DNA of 64,000 nt from Stenotrophomonas acidaminiphila (lineage in GTDB: Bacteria > Pseudomonadota > Gammaproteobacteria > Xanthomonadales > Xanthomonadaceae). Of the stretch, positions 48,495 to 58,400 are shown piece after piece (the first letter of the stretch is position 1; each line of letters begins with the position of its first letter). A program made the translations under genes and the position numbers. Under the pieces are notes generated by a model, which had not been told where the DNA came from, searched no databases, and saw only the letters and a program-made list of their open reading frames with translations. The stretch spans positions 2,588,501 to 2,652,500 of the forward strand of contig CP019797.1 of the NCBI GenBank assembly GCA_002951995.1, read 5' to 3'.

Positions 48495-49160
48495 ATGCCC
48501 AGCCTGCTGATCGCCGACGACCACCCGCTGTTCCGCGCCGCGCTGCGCCAGGCCGCGGGCGAGGCGGTGGCCGACCTGCAGGTGCGCGAGGCCGAATCGC
48601 TCGAGGGCGTGCTGGCGGCGCTGGACGCCGCGCCCGATACCGACCTGATCCTGCTCGACCTGCACATGCCCGGCAACCACGGGCTGGCCGGGCTGGCGGC
48701 GATCCGCGCCCAGCACCCGGGGGTGGCGGTGATCGTGGTGTCGGCCAACGACGACCCGCGCGTGGTGCGACGCGCGCTCGACCACGGCGCCGCCGGCTAC
48801 CTGCCCAAGAGCTCGGGGCTGAACGAACTGCGCGAGGCGATCCGCAGCGTCATGGCCTGCGAGCAATGGCTGCCGGCGTCGCTGCGCGCGGCGGTGGCGC
48901 GGGCGCAGTCCTCCAGCCACGACAGCGAACTGGCCGCACGCCTGGCCAGCCTGTCGCCGCAGCAGTTCCGGGTACTGGCGCTGGTCGCCGAGGGCCTGCT
49001 CAACAAGCAGATCGCCGACCGCCTGGACGTGCAGGAACGCACGGTCAAGGCGCACCTGTCGGCGATCTTCGAGCGCCTGGGCGTGCGCAACCGCACCCAG
49101 GCCAGCGTGGTGCTGCGCGAACTGGAACTGAGCGACCCCAGCCGCCAGAGCGACCTGTAA
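48495..49160 (+). CDS. NarL/LuxR-type response regulator (CrbR-like)
   Basis: 221 residues. Receiver domain (LLIADDHPLFRAALRQ, phosphoacceptor in LILLDLHMPGNHG, conserved Ser in IVVSAND and Lys in YLPKSSG), and a C-terminal LuxR helix-turn-helix (LSPQQFRVLALVAEGLLNKQIADRLDVQERTVKAHLSAI). The start is ATG 48495 (MPSLLIADDH). No kinase is adjacent, but an SSS-type hybrid kinase at 55454-58795 is the likely partner. CrbR-type regulators control acetate use in other gammaproteobacteria. That it controls 3HB genes is inference. Confidence 0.93.
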   Translation: MPSLLIADDHPLFRAALRQAAGEAVADLQVREAESLEGVLAALDAAPDTDLILLDLHMPGNHGLAGLAAIRAQHPGVAVIVVSANDDPRVVRRALDHGAAGYLPKSSGLNELREAIRSVMACEQWLPASLRAAVARAQSSSHDSELAARLASLSPQQFRVLALVAEGLLNKQIADRLDVQERTVKAHLSAIFERLGVRNRTQASVVLRELELSDPSRQSDL

Positions 49161-49193
49161 CGCGCGGCGCGCAGGTACGCGCCGCGCCACCGG

Positions 49194-52100
49194 TCATGCC
49201 GCTGCCTGGCGCTGGCGCCGCCGCGACAGCAGCGCGTAGTACAGCAGCGGAATCACCACCAGGGTGAGCACGGTCGACACCAGGATGCCGAAGATCAGCG
49301 CGATCGCCAGACCGTTGAAGATCGGGTCGTCGAGGATGAAGAACGCACCGGCCATCGCCGCCAGCGCGGTGAGCGCGATCGGCTGCGCGCGCACCGCGCA
49401 GGCATCGATAACCGCCTGCTCCAGGGTCTGCCCGCGTTCGACCAGGTGGTTGATGAAATCCACCAGCAGGATCGAATTGCGCACGATGATGCCGGCCAGC
49501 GCGATCATGCCGATCATGCTGGTCGCGGTGAACTGCGCCCCGAGCAGCGCATGGCCCGGCATCACCCCGATCACGGTCAGCGGGATCGGCGCCATGATCA
49601 CCAGCGGCACCGCGTAGTTGCGGAAGTACGCCACCACCAGCAGGTAGATCAGCACCATGCCGGCGGCATAGGCGATGCCCATGTCGCGGAAGGTCTCGTA
49701 GGTGATCTGCCATTCGCCGTCCCACTTGATGCCGAAGCCGGCGCCGTCGGTCGGCTGGCGCACGAAGAACTGCGCCAGGCGCTGGCCGTCGATGGCGTGG
49801 TCGCCGACCTGGCCGACCAGGTCGAACATGCCGTACAGCGGGCTGTCGATGCTGCCGCTTTCGTCGCCCATCACGTACACCACCGGCAGCAGGTCCTTGT
49901 GCTGGATCGCGCCATCCCAGGGCGCGCGCCGCACCGTCACCAGCTCCGACAACGGCACCAGCTGGCCGTTGCCGCCGCCTACCCGCAGCGCCAGCACGCC
50001 GTCGAGCGTGGCCTGGCCGCTGGCCGGCAGCCGCAGCCGGATCGGGCGCGGGTACAGCGAGCCGCTGTCGATGACATGGCTGGCGTCGCTACCCGACAGC
50101 CCGGCGGCGATGGTCTGCACGATGTCCGCCTGCGACACGCCCAGCCGCGCCGCGCGCTCGCGGTCCACCACCAGCACCTCGCGCGCGGCATCGGCCTCGA
50201 CGCTGCTGTCGACGTCGACGATGCCGTCGGTGTCGAGGAAGCGCTGGGTCAGCGCGCGCCCGATCTGGCGCAGGCGCGCATGGTCCGGGCCGTACAGCTC
50301 GGCCACGATCGGCGACAGCACCGGCGGTCCCGGCGGCACTTCCACCACCTTCACCGAGGCACCATGGCGGCGTCCGATCCGCGCCACCTCCGGGCGCAGC
50401 GCCACGGCGATGTCGTGGCTCTTGCGGCTGCGCGCGTGGCGGTCGACCAGGTTGACCTGCAGGTCGCCGGTGTTGGCGCCCTCGCGCAGGTAGTACTGGC
50501 GCACCAGCCCGTTGAAATTGATCGGCGCGGCGGTGCCGGCGTAGCCCTGGTAGTGCAGCACCTCCGGGGTGCGGTCGAGCACGCCGGCCAGTTCGGCGAG
50601 CACCGCGTTGGTGGCCTCCAGGGTGCTGCCTTCGGGCATGTCCACCACCAGCTGCAGTTCGGACTTGTTGTCGAACGGCAGCATCTTCAGCACCACCAGG
50701 CGGAACACCGCCAGGCTCGCGGCCAGCGCCACCAGCACGGCCATGGCCAGGAACAGCCAGCGCCGCCGGCGCGCGGCGCCGTCACCGGCCAGGAACGGCG
50801 TCATCACCCGCACGAACACGTGGTGCAGGCGCGCGGCCATGCCGCCTTCGACATGGCCGTGGGCACCGGCCACCGCTGCGCCGGCATGGCGGCGCAGCAG
50901 CTTCAGCGACAGCCACGGCGTGACCACCAGCGCGATCAGCAGCGACAGCACCATGCCGACCGAGGCATTGATCGGGATCGGCCGCATGTACGGCCCCATC
51001 AGGCCGCTGACGAAGGCCATCGGCATCAGCGCGGCGATCACGGTGAAGGTCGCCAGGATGGTCGGCCCGCCCACTTCGTCGACCGCCGGCGGGATCGCCT
51101 CGCGCAGGGTCTTTCCGCCCTGCGCCATGTGCCGGTGGATGTTCTCCACCACCACGATGGCATCATCGACGAGGATGCCGATCGAGAAGATCAGCGCGAA
51201 CAGCGACACCCGGTTGAGGGTGAAACCCATGGCCCAGGACGCGAACAGCGTCACCGCCAGGGTCAGCACCACCGCCGAACCGATCACCAGCGCCTCGCGG
51301 CGGCCCAGCGCGAACAGCACCAGCAGCACCACCGAACCGGTCGCGAACACCAGCTTCTTGATCAGGGTCTGCGCCTTGTCGCTGGCGGTCGCGCCGTAGT
51401 CGCGGGTGACGGCCACTTCCACGCCCTCGGGAATGACCTGCCCGCGCAGCGCCTCGATCCGCTCCAGCACCGCGCCGGTGATGTCGGCCGCATTGCTGCC
51501 CGGCTGCTTGGTGATGGCCAGGGTCACCGCCGGCGCCACGCCGGTGCGCGGGCCGGCGCGCCCGGGCGGCGCGCCGTGCCAGACATAACGCGACGGCAGG
51601 TCGGTGGCATCGCTGACCGTGGCCACGTCGGCCAGCCGCACCGGCTGCCCGCCGTCCACCCCCAGCACCAGCCCGGCCACGTCGGCGCGGTCGGCCAGGA
51701 AGCGCCCGGCGCTGACCTGCACCACGCCGTCGCCACCGATGCGTTCGCCGGCCTGGCGCGCCAGGTTCGCCGCCTGCAGCGCCGCGGCCAGGTCGTTCAC
51801 CGCCAGGCCATGGGCGGCCAGGCGCGCCGGATCCAGCGTCACCATCATCGCCCGCTCGGGCGCGCCGATGGTGTAGACGTCACGGGTTCCGGGGATGTGC
51901 TTGAGCTCGGTTTCCAAGGTATGCGCGACCTGGGACAGTTCCAGCGCGCCACGCCCGCCGGCACCGCGGTCCGCCGCCGTCGGCGCGGGCGCATCGGCCC
52001 ACAGCGTCAGCGCCATCACCGGCACGTCGTCGATGCCGCGGGGCTTGATGATCGGCTGGCCGACGCCCACGTCCGGCGGCATCCAGTCCATGTTCGAGAA

Positions 52101-52469
52101 CACCTTGTCGTACAGGCGCACCAGCGCCGCCTGCCGCGGCACGCCGACGTCGAACTCCACGGTCAGCACCGCCAGCCCCGGGCGGCTGACCGAATAGGTG
52201 TGCTTGACCTGCTCGATCCCGGCCAGCCGGCGCTCCAGCGGATAGGCCACCAGCTGCTCCACCTGGCGCGCGTCGGCGCCGGGGAACGGCACGATGACGT
52301 TGGCCATGGTCACGTCGATCTGCGGCTCTTCCTCGCGCGGGGTGATCGCCACCGCGACCAGGCCCAGCAGCAACCCCAGCAACGCCAGGATCGGGGTCAG
52401 CGGGTTGTCCTGGAAAATGCGGGCCAGGCGGCCGGAAACACCCAGCCGCGGCGTATCGTGCGGCGCCAT
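49194..52469 (-). CDS. RND efflux pump inner-membrane transporter
   Basis: 1,091 residues, full length for an RND permease. It starts with a short cytoplasmic end (MAPHDTPRLGVSGRLARIFQ), and has the proton-relay FSIGILVDDAIVVVENIH in helix 4, repeated halves of about 12 helices, and two large periplasmic loops. The sequence is of the HAE-1/multidrug branch, without the Met-rich copper motifs. The adaptor gene is directly upstream in the transcript (1 bp away), and a DUF2892 gene leads the operon. No outer-membrane channel gene is present. Confidence 0.93.
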   Translation of the reverse strand: MAPHDTPRLGVSGRLARIFQDNPLTPILALLGLLLGLVAVAITPREEEPQIDVTMANVIVPFPGADARQVEQLVAYPLERRLAGIEQVKHTYSVSRPGLAVLTVEFDVGVPRQAALVRLYDKVFSNMDWMPPDVGVGQPIIKPRGIDDVPVMALTLWADAPAPTAADRGAGGRGALELSQVAHTLETELKHIPGTRDVYTIGAPERAMMVTLDPARLAAHGLAVNDLAAALQAANLARQAGERIGGDGVVQVSAGRFLADRADVAGLVLGVDGGQPVRLADVATVSDATDLPSRYVWHGAPPGRAGPRTGVAPAVTLAITKQPGSNAADITGAVLERIEALRGQVIPEGVEVAVTRDYGATASDKAQTLIKKLVFATGSVVLLVLFALGRREALVIGSAVVLTLAVTLFASWAMGFTLNRVSLFALIFSIGILVDDAIVVVENIHRHMAQGGKTLREAIPPAVDEVGGPTILATFTVIAALMPMAFVSGLMGPYMRPIPINASVGMVLSLLIALVVTPWLSLKLLRRHAGAAVAGAHGHVEGGMAARLHHVFVRVMTPFLAGDGAARRRRWLFLAMAVLVALAASLAVFRLVVLKMLPFDNKSELQLVVDMPEGSTLEATNAVLAELAGVLDRTPEVLHYQGYAGTAAPINFNGLVRQYYLREGANTGDLQVNLVDRHARSRKSHDIAVALRPEVARIGRRHGASVKVVEVPPGPPVLSPIVAELYGPDHARLRQIGRALTQRFLDTDGIVDVDSSVEADAAREVLVVDRERAARLGVSQADIVQTIAAGLSGSDASHVIDSGSLYPRPIRLRLPASGQATLDGVLALRVGGGNGQLVPLSELVTVRRAPWDGAIQHKDLLPVVYVMGDESGSIDSPLYGMFDLVGQVGDHAIDGQRLAQFFVRQPTDGAGFGIKWDGEWQITYETFRDMGIAYAAGMVLIYLLVVAYFRNYAVPLVIMAPIPLTVIGVMPGHALLGAQFTATSMIGMIALAGIIVRNSILLVDFINHLVERGQTLEQAVIDACAVRAQPIALTALAAMAGAFFILDDPIFNGLAIALIFGILVSTVLTLVVIPLLYYALLSRRRQRQAAA

Positions 52470-52470
52470 G

Positions 52471-53544
52471 TCAACGCTCCCCGCGGGCAGCGGCCAGCGC
52501 CTGCATCGCCGCCAGTGGATCGGCGGCGATGCGCTCGCCCGCCGCGAGCCCGGCGATTACCTCCACCTGGTCGCCGCGACGTTCGCCCAAGCGCAGCTGC
52601 CGCAGCGACGGCCGGCCATCGGCCAGCACGTAGACGGCATCGACCTCGCCCCGCCGCAGCAGCGCCGAGACCGGTATCTGCGGATACGCGCCGCCCTTCA
52701 CCGCCGGGAACACCACCCGCACCGTATTGCCGGGCACCGGCGCTGCCTCCAGCACCGGCAGCAGCACCCGCACCTTCACCGCATGGGTTGCGGCATCGGC
52801 GGCCGGGAATACCGTCACCTGCGCCGCGTCGACCTGGCGCCCGTCGTCCAGCTGCAGCCGGGCCACGGCATCGGCACGGATCGCATCGGCCTCGGACTGC
52901 GGCACGCTGACTTCCACGCGCAGCGCATCGGGCGCGAACACCGTCATCAGCGGCTGGCCCGGGTTCACGCTCTCGCCGGGCTCGACGTCGCGGCTGCTGA
53001 CAATGCCGGCATACGGTGCGCGCACCAGGGTGTAGCTGCCCTGCTGGCCTGCGCTGGCCAGTTGCGCGCGGGCCGCATCGCGCGCGGCCACCGCCGTGTC
53101 GCGCGCGGCGCGGGCACGGTCCAGCTGCGCCCGCGACACATACTGGCCCTGCGCCAGGTCGGCATGGCGGCGATAGTCGAGCTCGGCCTCGCGCGCGGCG
53201 GCCTCGGCGGCACGCACCTGCGCACGCGCCGCGTCCACCCCCGCCTGCTGTTCGACCGCGGTCAGCCGCAACAGCACCTGCCCGGCGGCCACCCGGTCAT
53301 CGACATCGGCCTCCACCTGCGCCACCCGCCCGCTGGTCTGCGCCGACAGCGTGGCCTGGCGCACGGCCTCCACTACGCCATCCCAGCCGCGCCCTTCGCT
53401 GGCGTCGGCGGCCCGCACTTCGATGCTGGACAGGCCCTCGACCCTGATCGGGGCAGGCTGAGGCTGGCCCCCGCCGCAGGCCGCCAAAGAGGCGGCCAGC
53501 AGCAGGGCCAGGGCATGGCGCGGGCGCAGGGTGTTCTGTTCCAC
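52471..53544 (-). CDS. RND efflux periplasmic adaptor lipoprotein
   Basis: 357 residues. A lipobox in LLAASLAACGGG, a beta-barrel/lipoyl arrangement (VEADVDDRVAAGQVLLRL, APYAGIVSSRDVEPGESVNPGQ) and a coiled-coil hairpin (ARAQVRAAEAAAREAELDYR...). It links the inner-membrane pump to an outer-membrane channel. The start is GTG 53544, with AAGG upstream. It follows the DUF2892 gene by 9 bp. Confidence 0.92.
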   Translation of the reverse strand: MEQNTLRPRHALALLLAASLAACGGGQPQPAPIRVEGLSSIEVRAADASEGRGWDGVVEAVRQATLSAQTSGRVAQVEADVDDRVAAGQVLLRLTAVEQQAGVDAARAQVRAAEAAAREAELDYRRHADLAQGQYVSRAQLDRARAARDTAVAARDAARAQLASAGQQGSYTLVRAPYAGIVSSRDVEPGESVNPGQPLMTVFAPDALRVEVSVPQSEADAIRADAVARLQLDDGRQVDAAQVTVFPAADAATHAVKVRVLLPVLEAAPVPGNTVRVVFPAVKGGAYPQIPVSALLRRGEVDAVYVLADGRPSLRQLRLGERRGDQVEVIAGLAAGERIAADPLAAMQALAAARGER

Positions 53545-53553
53545 GGCGCCGCC

Positions 53554-53757
53554 TTACTTGAACGCGCAGCCGCCGGGCACGCCCAGCCTGCGGAACACGA
53601 TGGCGGCCGGGCAGAAGCCGGTGACGCTGGCCTGCAGCAGGTTGGCGCCGACGAACACGGTGAGCCACAGCCACAGCGGCGATACGAAATGCGCGAGGGC
53701 GACGCTGGCGAGGACCATCACGCCGGCGAAGGCAAGGACGGCACGGTCGAGGTTCAT
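53554..53757 (-). CDS. DUF2892 small membrane protein
   Basis: 67 residues with two membrane helices (RAVLAFAGVMVLASVALAH; LWLWLTVFVGANLLQASVTG) and a conserved FCPAAIVFRRLGV, as in YgaP-like and other sulfur-linked DUF2892 proteins, which often accompany rhodaneses. The start is ATG 53757 (MNLDRAV). First gene of the leftward operon. Confidence 0.88.
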   Translation of the reverse strand: MNLDRAVLAFAGVMVLASVALAHFVSPLWLWLTVFVGANLLQASVTGFCPAAIVFRRLGVPGGCAFK

Positions 53758-53809
53758 ACGGATTCTCCTGGGCTGCACGGGACGGCACGGATGCCGGGTT
53801 GCGCTGAAC

Positions 53810-53830
53810 ATTAGCATTTACTAATATTAG
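53810..53830. promoter_or_regulatory. AT-rich inverted repeat, likely ArsR/BigR-type operator
   Basis: ATTAG-N6-CTAAT followed at once by ATTAG, so that CTAATATTAG is itself a palindrome, lies midway between the divergent DUF2892 and rhodanese genes. It is strikingly AT-rich for this DNA. BigR/SqrR-type repressors bind such AT-rich inverted repeats, and a regulator of this type is encoded 410 bp away. Confidence 0.75.
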
Positions 53831-53854
53831 CGTCAACTGATATAAGGAACCGCC

Positions 53855-54244
53855 ATGCCCGCCTCCATCAACGACCTGGTCGCCGCCGCCCGCGCCCGCA
53901 TCCGCGAGGTTTCCCCGCAGCAGGTCGCCGCCTGGCCAGCCGGCAGCGTCGCGATCATCGACGTGCGCGAGCCGGACGAGTACGCCGCCGGCCACCTGCC
54001 CGGCGCGGTCAACATCCCGCGCGGGGTGCTGGAGTTCCGCATCCACGCCCACCCGGCGCTGGCGTGTTCCACCAGCCAGGAACTGACCCGCCCCGACCGT
54101 CCACTGCTGCTGTACTGCCTGACCGGCGGCCGCTCGGCACTGGCCGCCGACAGCCTGCGCCAGCTCGGCTTCAGCGACGTGCGTTCGCTTGCCGGCGGCG
54201 TCAACGCATGGCGCAATGATGCGCTCCCGCTGGAACAGGAATGA
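53855..54244 (+). CDS. Rhodanese-like sulfurtransferase
   Basis: 129 residues, a single rhodanese domain: IIDVREPDEYAAGHLPGAVN and the persulfide cysteine Cys88 in LLLYCLTGGRSALAAD. It transfers sulfane sulfur in the cytoplasm. It is the first gene of the rightward unit and overlaps the ArsR gene by four bases. Confidence 0.93.
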   Translation: MPASINDLVAAARARIREVSPQQVAAWPAGSVAIIDVREPDEYAAGHLPGAVNIPRGVLEFRIHAHPALACSTSQELTRPDRPLLLYCLTGGRSALAADSLRQLGFSDVRSLAGGVNAWRNDALPLEQE

Positions 54245-54600
54245 TGATGGCCGATACCGCTTCCCGCCCGCCGTTCGACGTGACCGCGATGCGCGCGCAT
54301 GCCGGCGACGCCGCGCAGCTGCTCAAGGCGCTGGCCAACGAGAACCGGCTGCAGGTGCTGTGCCTGCTGGCCGAGGGCGAGCGTTCGGTGGGCGAGATCA
54401 ACGCCCTGCTGGACCTCAGCCAGTCGGCGCTGTCGCAGCACCTGGCGGTGCTGCGCGAGGAAGGCCTGGTGCTGACCCGGCGCGAGGCGCAGACCATCGT
54501 CTACGCGCTGGCCGATGGCCCGGCGGCGGCGGTGATGCACACCCTGCACGGCATCTACTGCGGCCGCCCCGCGACCCGCGGCAAGGCGGGCAAGCCATGA
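54241..54600 (+). CDS. BigR/SqrR-type ArsR-family persulfide-sensing repressor
   Basis: 119 residues. ArsR winged helix (LLKALANENRLQVLCLLAEG, LSQSALSQHLAVLREEGLVLTRR). It has just two cysteines, Cys41 and Cys107, at the positions of the reactive pair of SqrR (C41/C107) and BigR (C42/C108), and no metal-site motif. In those proteins persulfide links the cysteines and lifts repression. Its location between two rhodaneses supports this. The ATG at 54241 overlaps the rhodanese stop. Confidence 0.9.
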   Translation: MMMADTASRPPFDVTAMRAHAGDAAQLLKALANENRLQVLCLLAEGERSVGEINALLDLSQSALSQHLAVLREEGLVLTRREAQTIVYALADGPAAAVMHTLHGIYCGRPATRGKAGKP

Positions 54601-54967
54601 TCACGCTCCTGCGGCCCCTGTTCGGCCGTCGCGGCGGGCAGCTCACGGCGCATGAAGCGCGTGCGCGCATGCAGCGTGGCGCGGTGCTGGTGGACGTGCG
54701 CGAAGCGGCCGAGTTCGCCCGCGGCCACGCGCCCGGCGCACGCCTGCTGCCGCTGTCGCGCATCCGTGCGGGCGCGGCCGGCGCACTGGAGAGCCTGGAC
54801 CTGCCCGGCGCCCCCGCGAACTGCTGCTGATCTGCCACAGCGGCATGCGTTCGCGCATCGCCCAGGCGGCGTTGGCAGGGCACCCGCGCGTGCGCTGCGT
54901 CAACGTCGCCGGCGGCATGCAGGCCTGGGCCGCCGCGGGCCTGCCGACCACACCCCCGCAGGGCTGA
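54597..54967 (+). pseudogene. Second rhodanese-like gene, frameshifted
   Basis: Starts ATG 54597 (MITLLRPLFGRRGGQLTAHE, overlapping the ArsR stop) with VLVDVREAAEFARGHAPGAR. The frame then ends early at 54830, but the next frame gives RELLLICHSGMRSRIAQAA with the persulfide cysteine, ending at TGA 54967. One extra C in the CCCCC run at about 54809 would restore a 123-residue rhodanese. The interruption is more likely a missing base call than a real mutation. Confidence 0.85.
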
Positions 54968-55077
54968 CCACGCGTTACCGGCCCTTCCTGCACAGCGGCG
55001 CCCGGCGCCGATGCCTGTTCCCACCACGCCGGCAATCGCCGGGCACCGTTCCCCTTCCCTTCCCGAGGAGCAAATCC

Positions 55078-55434
55078 ATGAGCGCCACCCCGTCCTACAC
55101 CGAACTGACCCGCGACATCTCGCGCAACCTCACCCCGCTGCGCACCCACAACGCCGATGTGATGCAGGGCTTCGGCGCGCTCAGCAAGGCGGCAATGGCG
55201 GCCGGCGCGCTGGATGAGAAGACCAAGGAGCTGATCGCCATGGCGATCGGCGTGGCCAACCGCTGCGATGGCTGCCTCGGCTTCCATGCCAAGGCGCTGG
55301 TCCGGCTGGGCGCCACCCCGGAGGAGTTCCGCGAGATGCTCGGCGTGGCGGTCTACATGGGCGGCGGCCCGTCGTTGATGTACGCGGCCAACGCGCTGGC
55401 GGCGTTCGAGGAATTCAGCACCGCCCAGGGCTGA
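55078..55434 (+). CDS. AhpD-like carboxymuconolactone decarboxylase-family protein
   Basis: 118 residues, helical, with the CxxC active-site motif NRCDGCLGFHAKAL, which in AhpD-like proteins reduces peroxides. Other family features are MQGFGALSKAAMAAGALDEK and LGVAVYMGGGPSLMYAA. The start ATG 55078 follows GAGGAG. It lies just after the persulfide genes and faces the sensor kinase gene. Confidence 0.92.
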   Translation: MSATPSYTELTRDISRNLTPLRTHNADVMQGFGALSKAAMAAGALDEKTKELIAMAIGVANRCDGCLGFHAKALVRLGATPEEFREMLGVAVYMGGGPSLMYAANALAAFEEFSTAQG

Positions 55435-55453
55435 GCACGTCTCACCGCGCGCG

Positions 55454-58400
55454 CTATGGCCGGGCCAGCGCGCGCGCGGCCAGCAGCCGGTCCATGATCG
55501 ATTTCAGCGCGAGCGGCCGCACCGGCTTGTGCAGCAGGGTCAGGCCCTGCTCCAGCACCTCGCGGCGGGTGGCCAGGCTGTCGTCGGCGCTGAGGATCAG
55601 GGTCGGCCGGGTGCCGAAGCGCGCCCCCAGCCGCGCCTGCAGCGCGGTGCCGGTGTCGCCGTCGTCCAGGTTGTAGTCGAACAGCCACAGCGCCGCCGGC
55701 GCGGCCTGCATCGCCGCGACCGCAGCCGCCTCGGCCGACGCCTCGGCGACGTCGTAGCCCCAGCCGCGCAGCAGCGCCGCCAGCCCGGCCAGCGCCGCCG
55801 GGTCGTTGTCCACCACCAGCACCCGGACCGCACCGCGCGCCGCCGGCTCCGCCGGTCCCGGCGGCGGCGCCGCCGGCGTGGACACCGGCAACGCATCCAC
55901 CGCCACCGAGAACACCGTGCCCCGGCCGAGCGTGCTGCGCAGCCGCAGCGGCGCCTGCAGCAGGCCGGCGATGCGGTCGGCGATGGCCAGGCCCAGGCCC
56001 AGCCCCTGACCGCCGCTGTCCTCGCCACGGCGGAACTCCTCGAAGATGCGCCGCTGCTCGGTCGCGGCGATGCCCGGCCCGGTGTCGTGCACCTCGATGC
56101 GCAGCCGTCCGCCCTCGCGGCGCACGCCCAGCAGCACGCCGCCGCGCGCGGTATAGCGCACCGCATTGGCCAGGAAGTTCTGCAGTACCCGCCGCAGCAG
56201 CTGCGGGTCGCTGTTCACCCAGGCCCGGGTCGGCACGTAGCGGAAGCCCAGCCCACGCGCCGCCGCCAGGGCACGGAACTCGGAGGCCAGCGGGTCGAGC
56301 ACCTCGGCCAGCGGCATCCCGCGCGGCTGCGGCACCAGCCCGCCGGCCTCCAGCCGCGACATGTCGAACAGGCCGGTGAGCAGCTGCGTGGTCGAATCCA
56401 GAGCGCCGCGGATCTGCGCCACCGCCTGCCGCTGCGACGGCGCCTCGACCTGCTGCGCCAGGGTGTCGGTGAACAGGTGCGCGGCATGCAGCGGCTGCAG
56501 TAGGTCATGGCCGATGGCGGCCAGGAACCGGCTCTTGGCGTCGTTGGCGCGCTCGGCCTCGCGCTTGGCCGACTCCAGCAGCGCGGTGCGCTCGCCCACC
56601 CGCTGCTCCAAGGTCTCGTTGCTGCGCATCAGCTCCTGTTCGGTGCGGCGGAACTCGGTGACGTCGGTGAAGGTGGCCACGAAGCCGCCACCGGGCATCG
56701 GATTGCCGCGGATCTCGACGATGCGGCCGTCCGGGAACACCCGCTCGGTGAGGTGCGCGGTGCCGGCGCGCATGAACGCCAGGCGCCGGTCCACCGCACG
56801 CTCGTCGCTGCCACGCTGCGGCAGCGCCTGCAGCGCCCAGCGGGTCAGGTCGACGATCGGCCGGCCCACCTGCAGCAGTTCATCGGGAAAGCCGAACAAC
56901 TGCGCATACGGACGGTTCCAGGCCACCAGCCGCTGCTCGCGGTCGATCACGCTGATGCCCTGGCTCATGTTCTGCAAGGCCGCCTGCAATACCTGCTGGT
57001 TGAAGCGCAGGTCCAGCGAGGCCTCGCTGACGATGGCCGCGACCGTGGCCAGTTCGCCACTCTCGCGGCGCGCGGCGTCGAGCAGCAACCGCGCCGACGC
57101 CGCGCCGAGCACCGCGGACAATTCGCGCTCGATGCTGGCCTCGGTCGCCGCCGGCACCGGCCCCTGCCGCGGTGCGTCGGCCAGCAGCCGCTGCACCTTC
57201 TCCCACGGCAGGAAACGGCGGCCGGCGTCGCGCAGTGCGTCCGCGTCGAGGTTGCGCCGGGTGCGGTCGGGCGTGTCGCGGCGCCAGGCCATCACCAGCA
57301 GCGTCACCGCGGTGCCGACGAACAGGCTGGCGCCGACCGCGCGTCCCAGCGGGCTCCAGCCGGTCAGCCCGAACAGCGCCTCGGGCGCCAACCAGCGCCA
57401 GCCCAGCGGCCCGTGGGCAAGCCAGGCCGGCACCCTGCCGCTGCTCTCCAGCAGGGTCGGCAGCAGCAGCACCCAGGCCCAGGTGGCGAAACCGGCCAGC
57501 ACCCCGGCGATGGCCGCGCGCGGCGGCGTCTGCGGCCGCCAGATCGCGAACCCCAGCACCGGCACCAGCGTGGCCATCGCCGAGAACGAGATCGCACCGA
57601 TGTCGGCCAGTACGTTGCCGCCGCCGATCGAACGGCTGTAGCCCCAGGCCAGCAGCATGATCACGCAGATGCCGGCGCGCCGCAGCCACACCAGTTCGCG
57701 GCGGTGGTCGCCGCCGGCGCGGGCCCAGGTACTGCGCAGCAGGCCCGGCGCGAACCAGTGGTTGCCGATCATCAGGCTCAGGGTCAACGTGCTGACCACC
57801 ACCATGCCGGTGGCCGCGCTGAGCCCGCCGAGGAAGGCGAACAGCGCCACCCCGGTGTGCCCGGCGGAGAACGGCAGGGCCAGGGTGTACATGTCGCTGG
57901 GCACGCTGTCGCCCAGCAACGCGGTGCCGGCACGCGCCAGCGGCAGGATCGGCAGCGCGATCAGCAGCAGGTACAGCGGGAACAGCCAGCGCGAGGTGCG
58001 GATGTCGGCCGGGTCGCGGCACTCGACCACGCCGACGTGGAACTGGTGCGGCAGCAGGAACATCGCCAGCGCGCCGAGCAGCACCAGGGGCATGAAGCCG
58101 CCGGCCGGCGCATCCGCCACCGGCGCGGGCGGCGGCACCGCCACCGCATCCAGCCCGAACCAGACGAAGGCGCCCAGCGCCAGCATCGCGCCCAGCTTGA
58201 ACAGCGACTCGGCGGCCATCGCCAGCACCAGCCCGCGGTTGTGCTCGGACACGTCGGCGCGGCGCGCGCCGAACAGCATCGCGAACAGCGCCATCGCCAG
58301 CGCCACGTAAAGCGCACTGTCGCGCCAGGGCGCGGCGTCCACCGCATCGGCCGAGCGCAGGGTGAGCATGGCAAAGCTCATCGCCACCGCCTTGAGCTGC

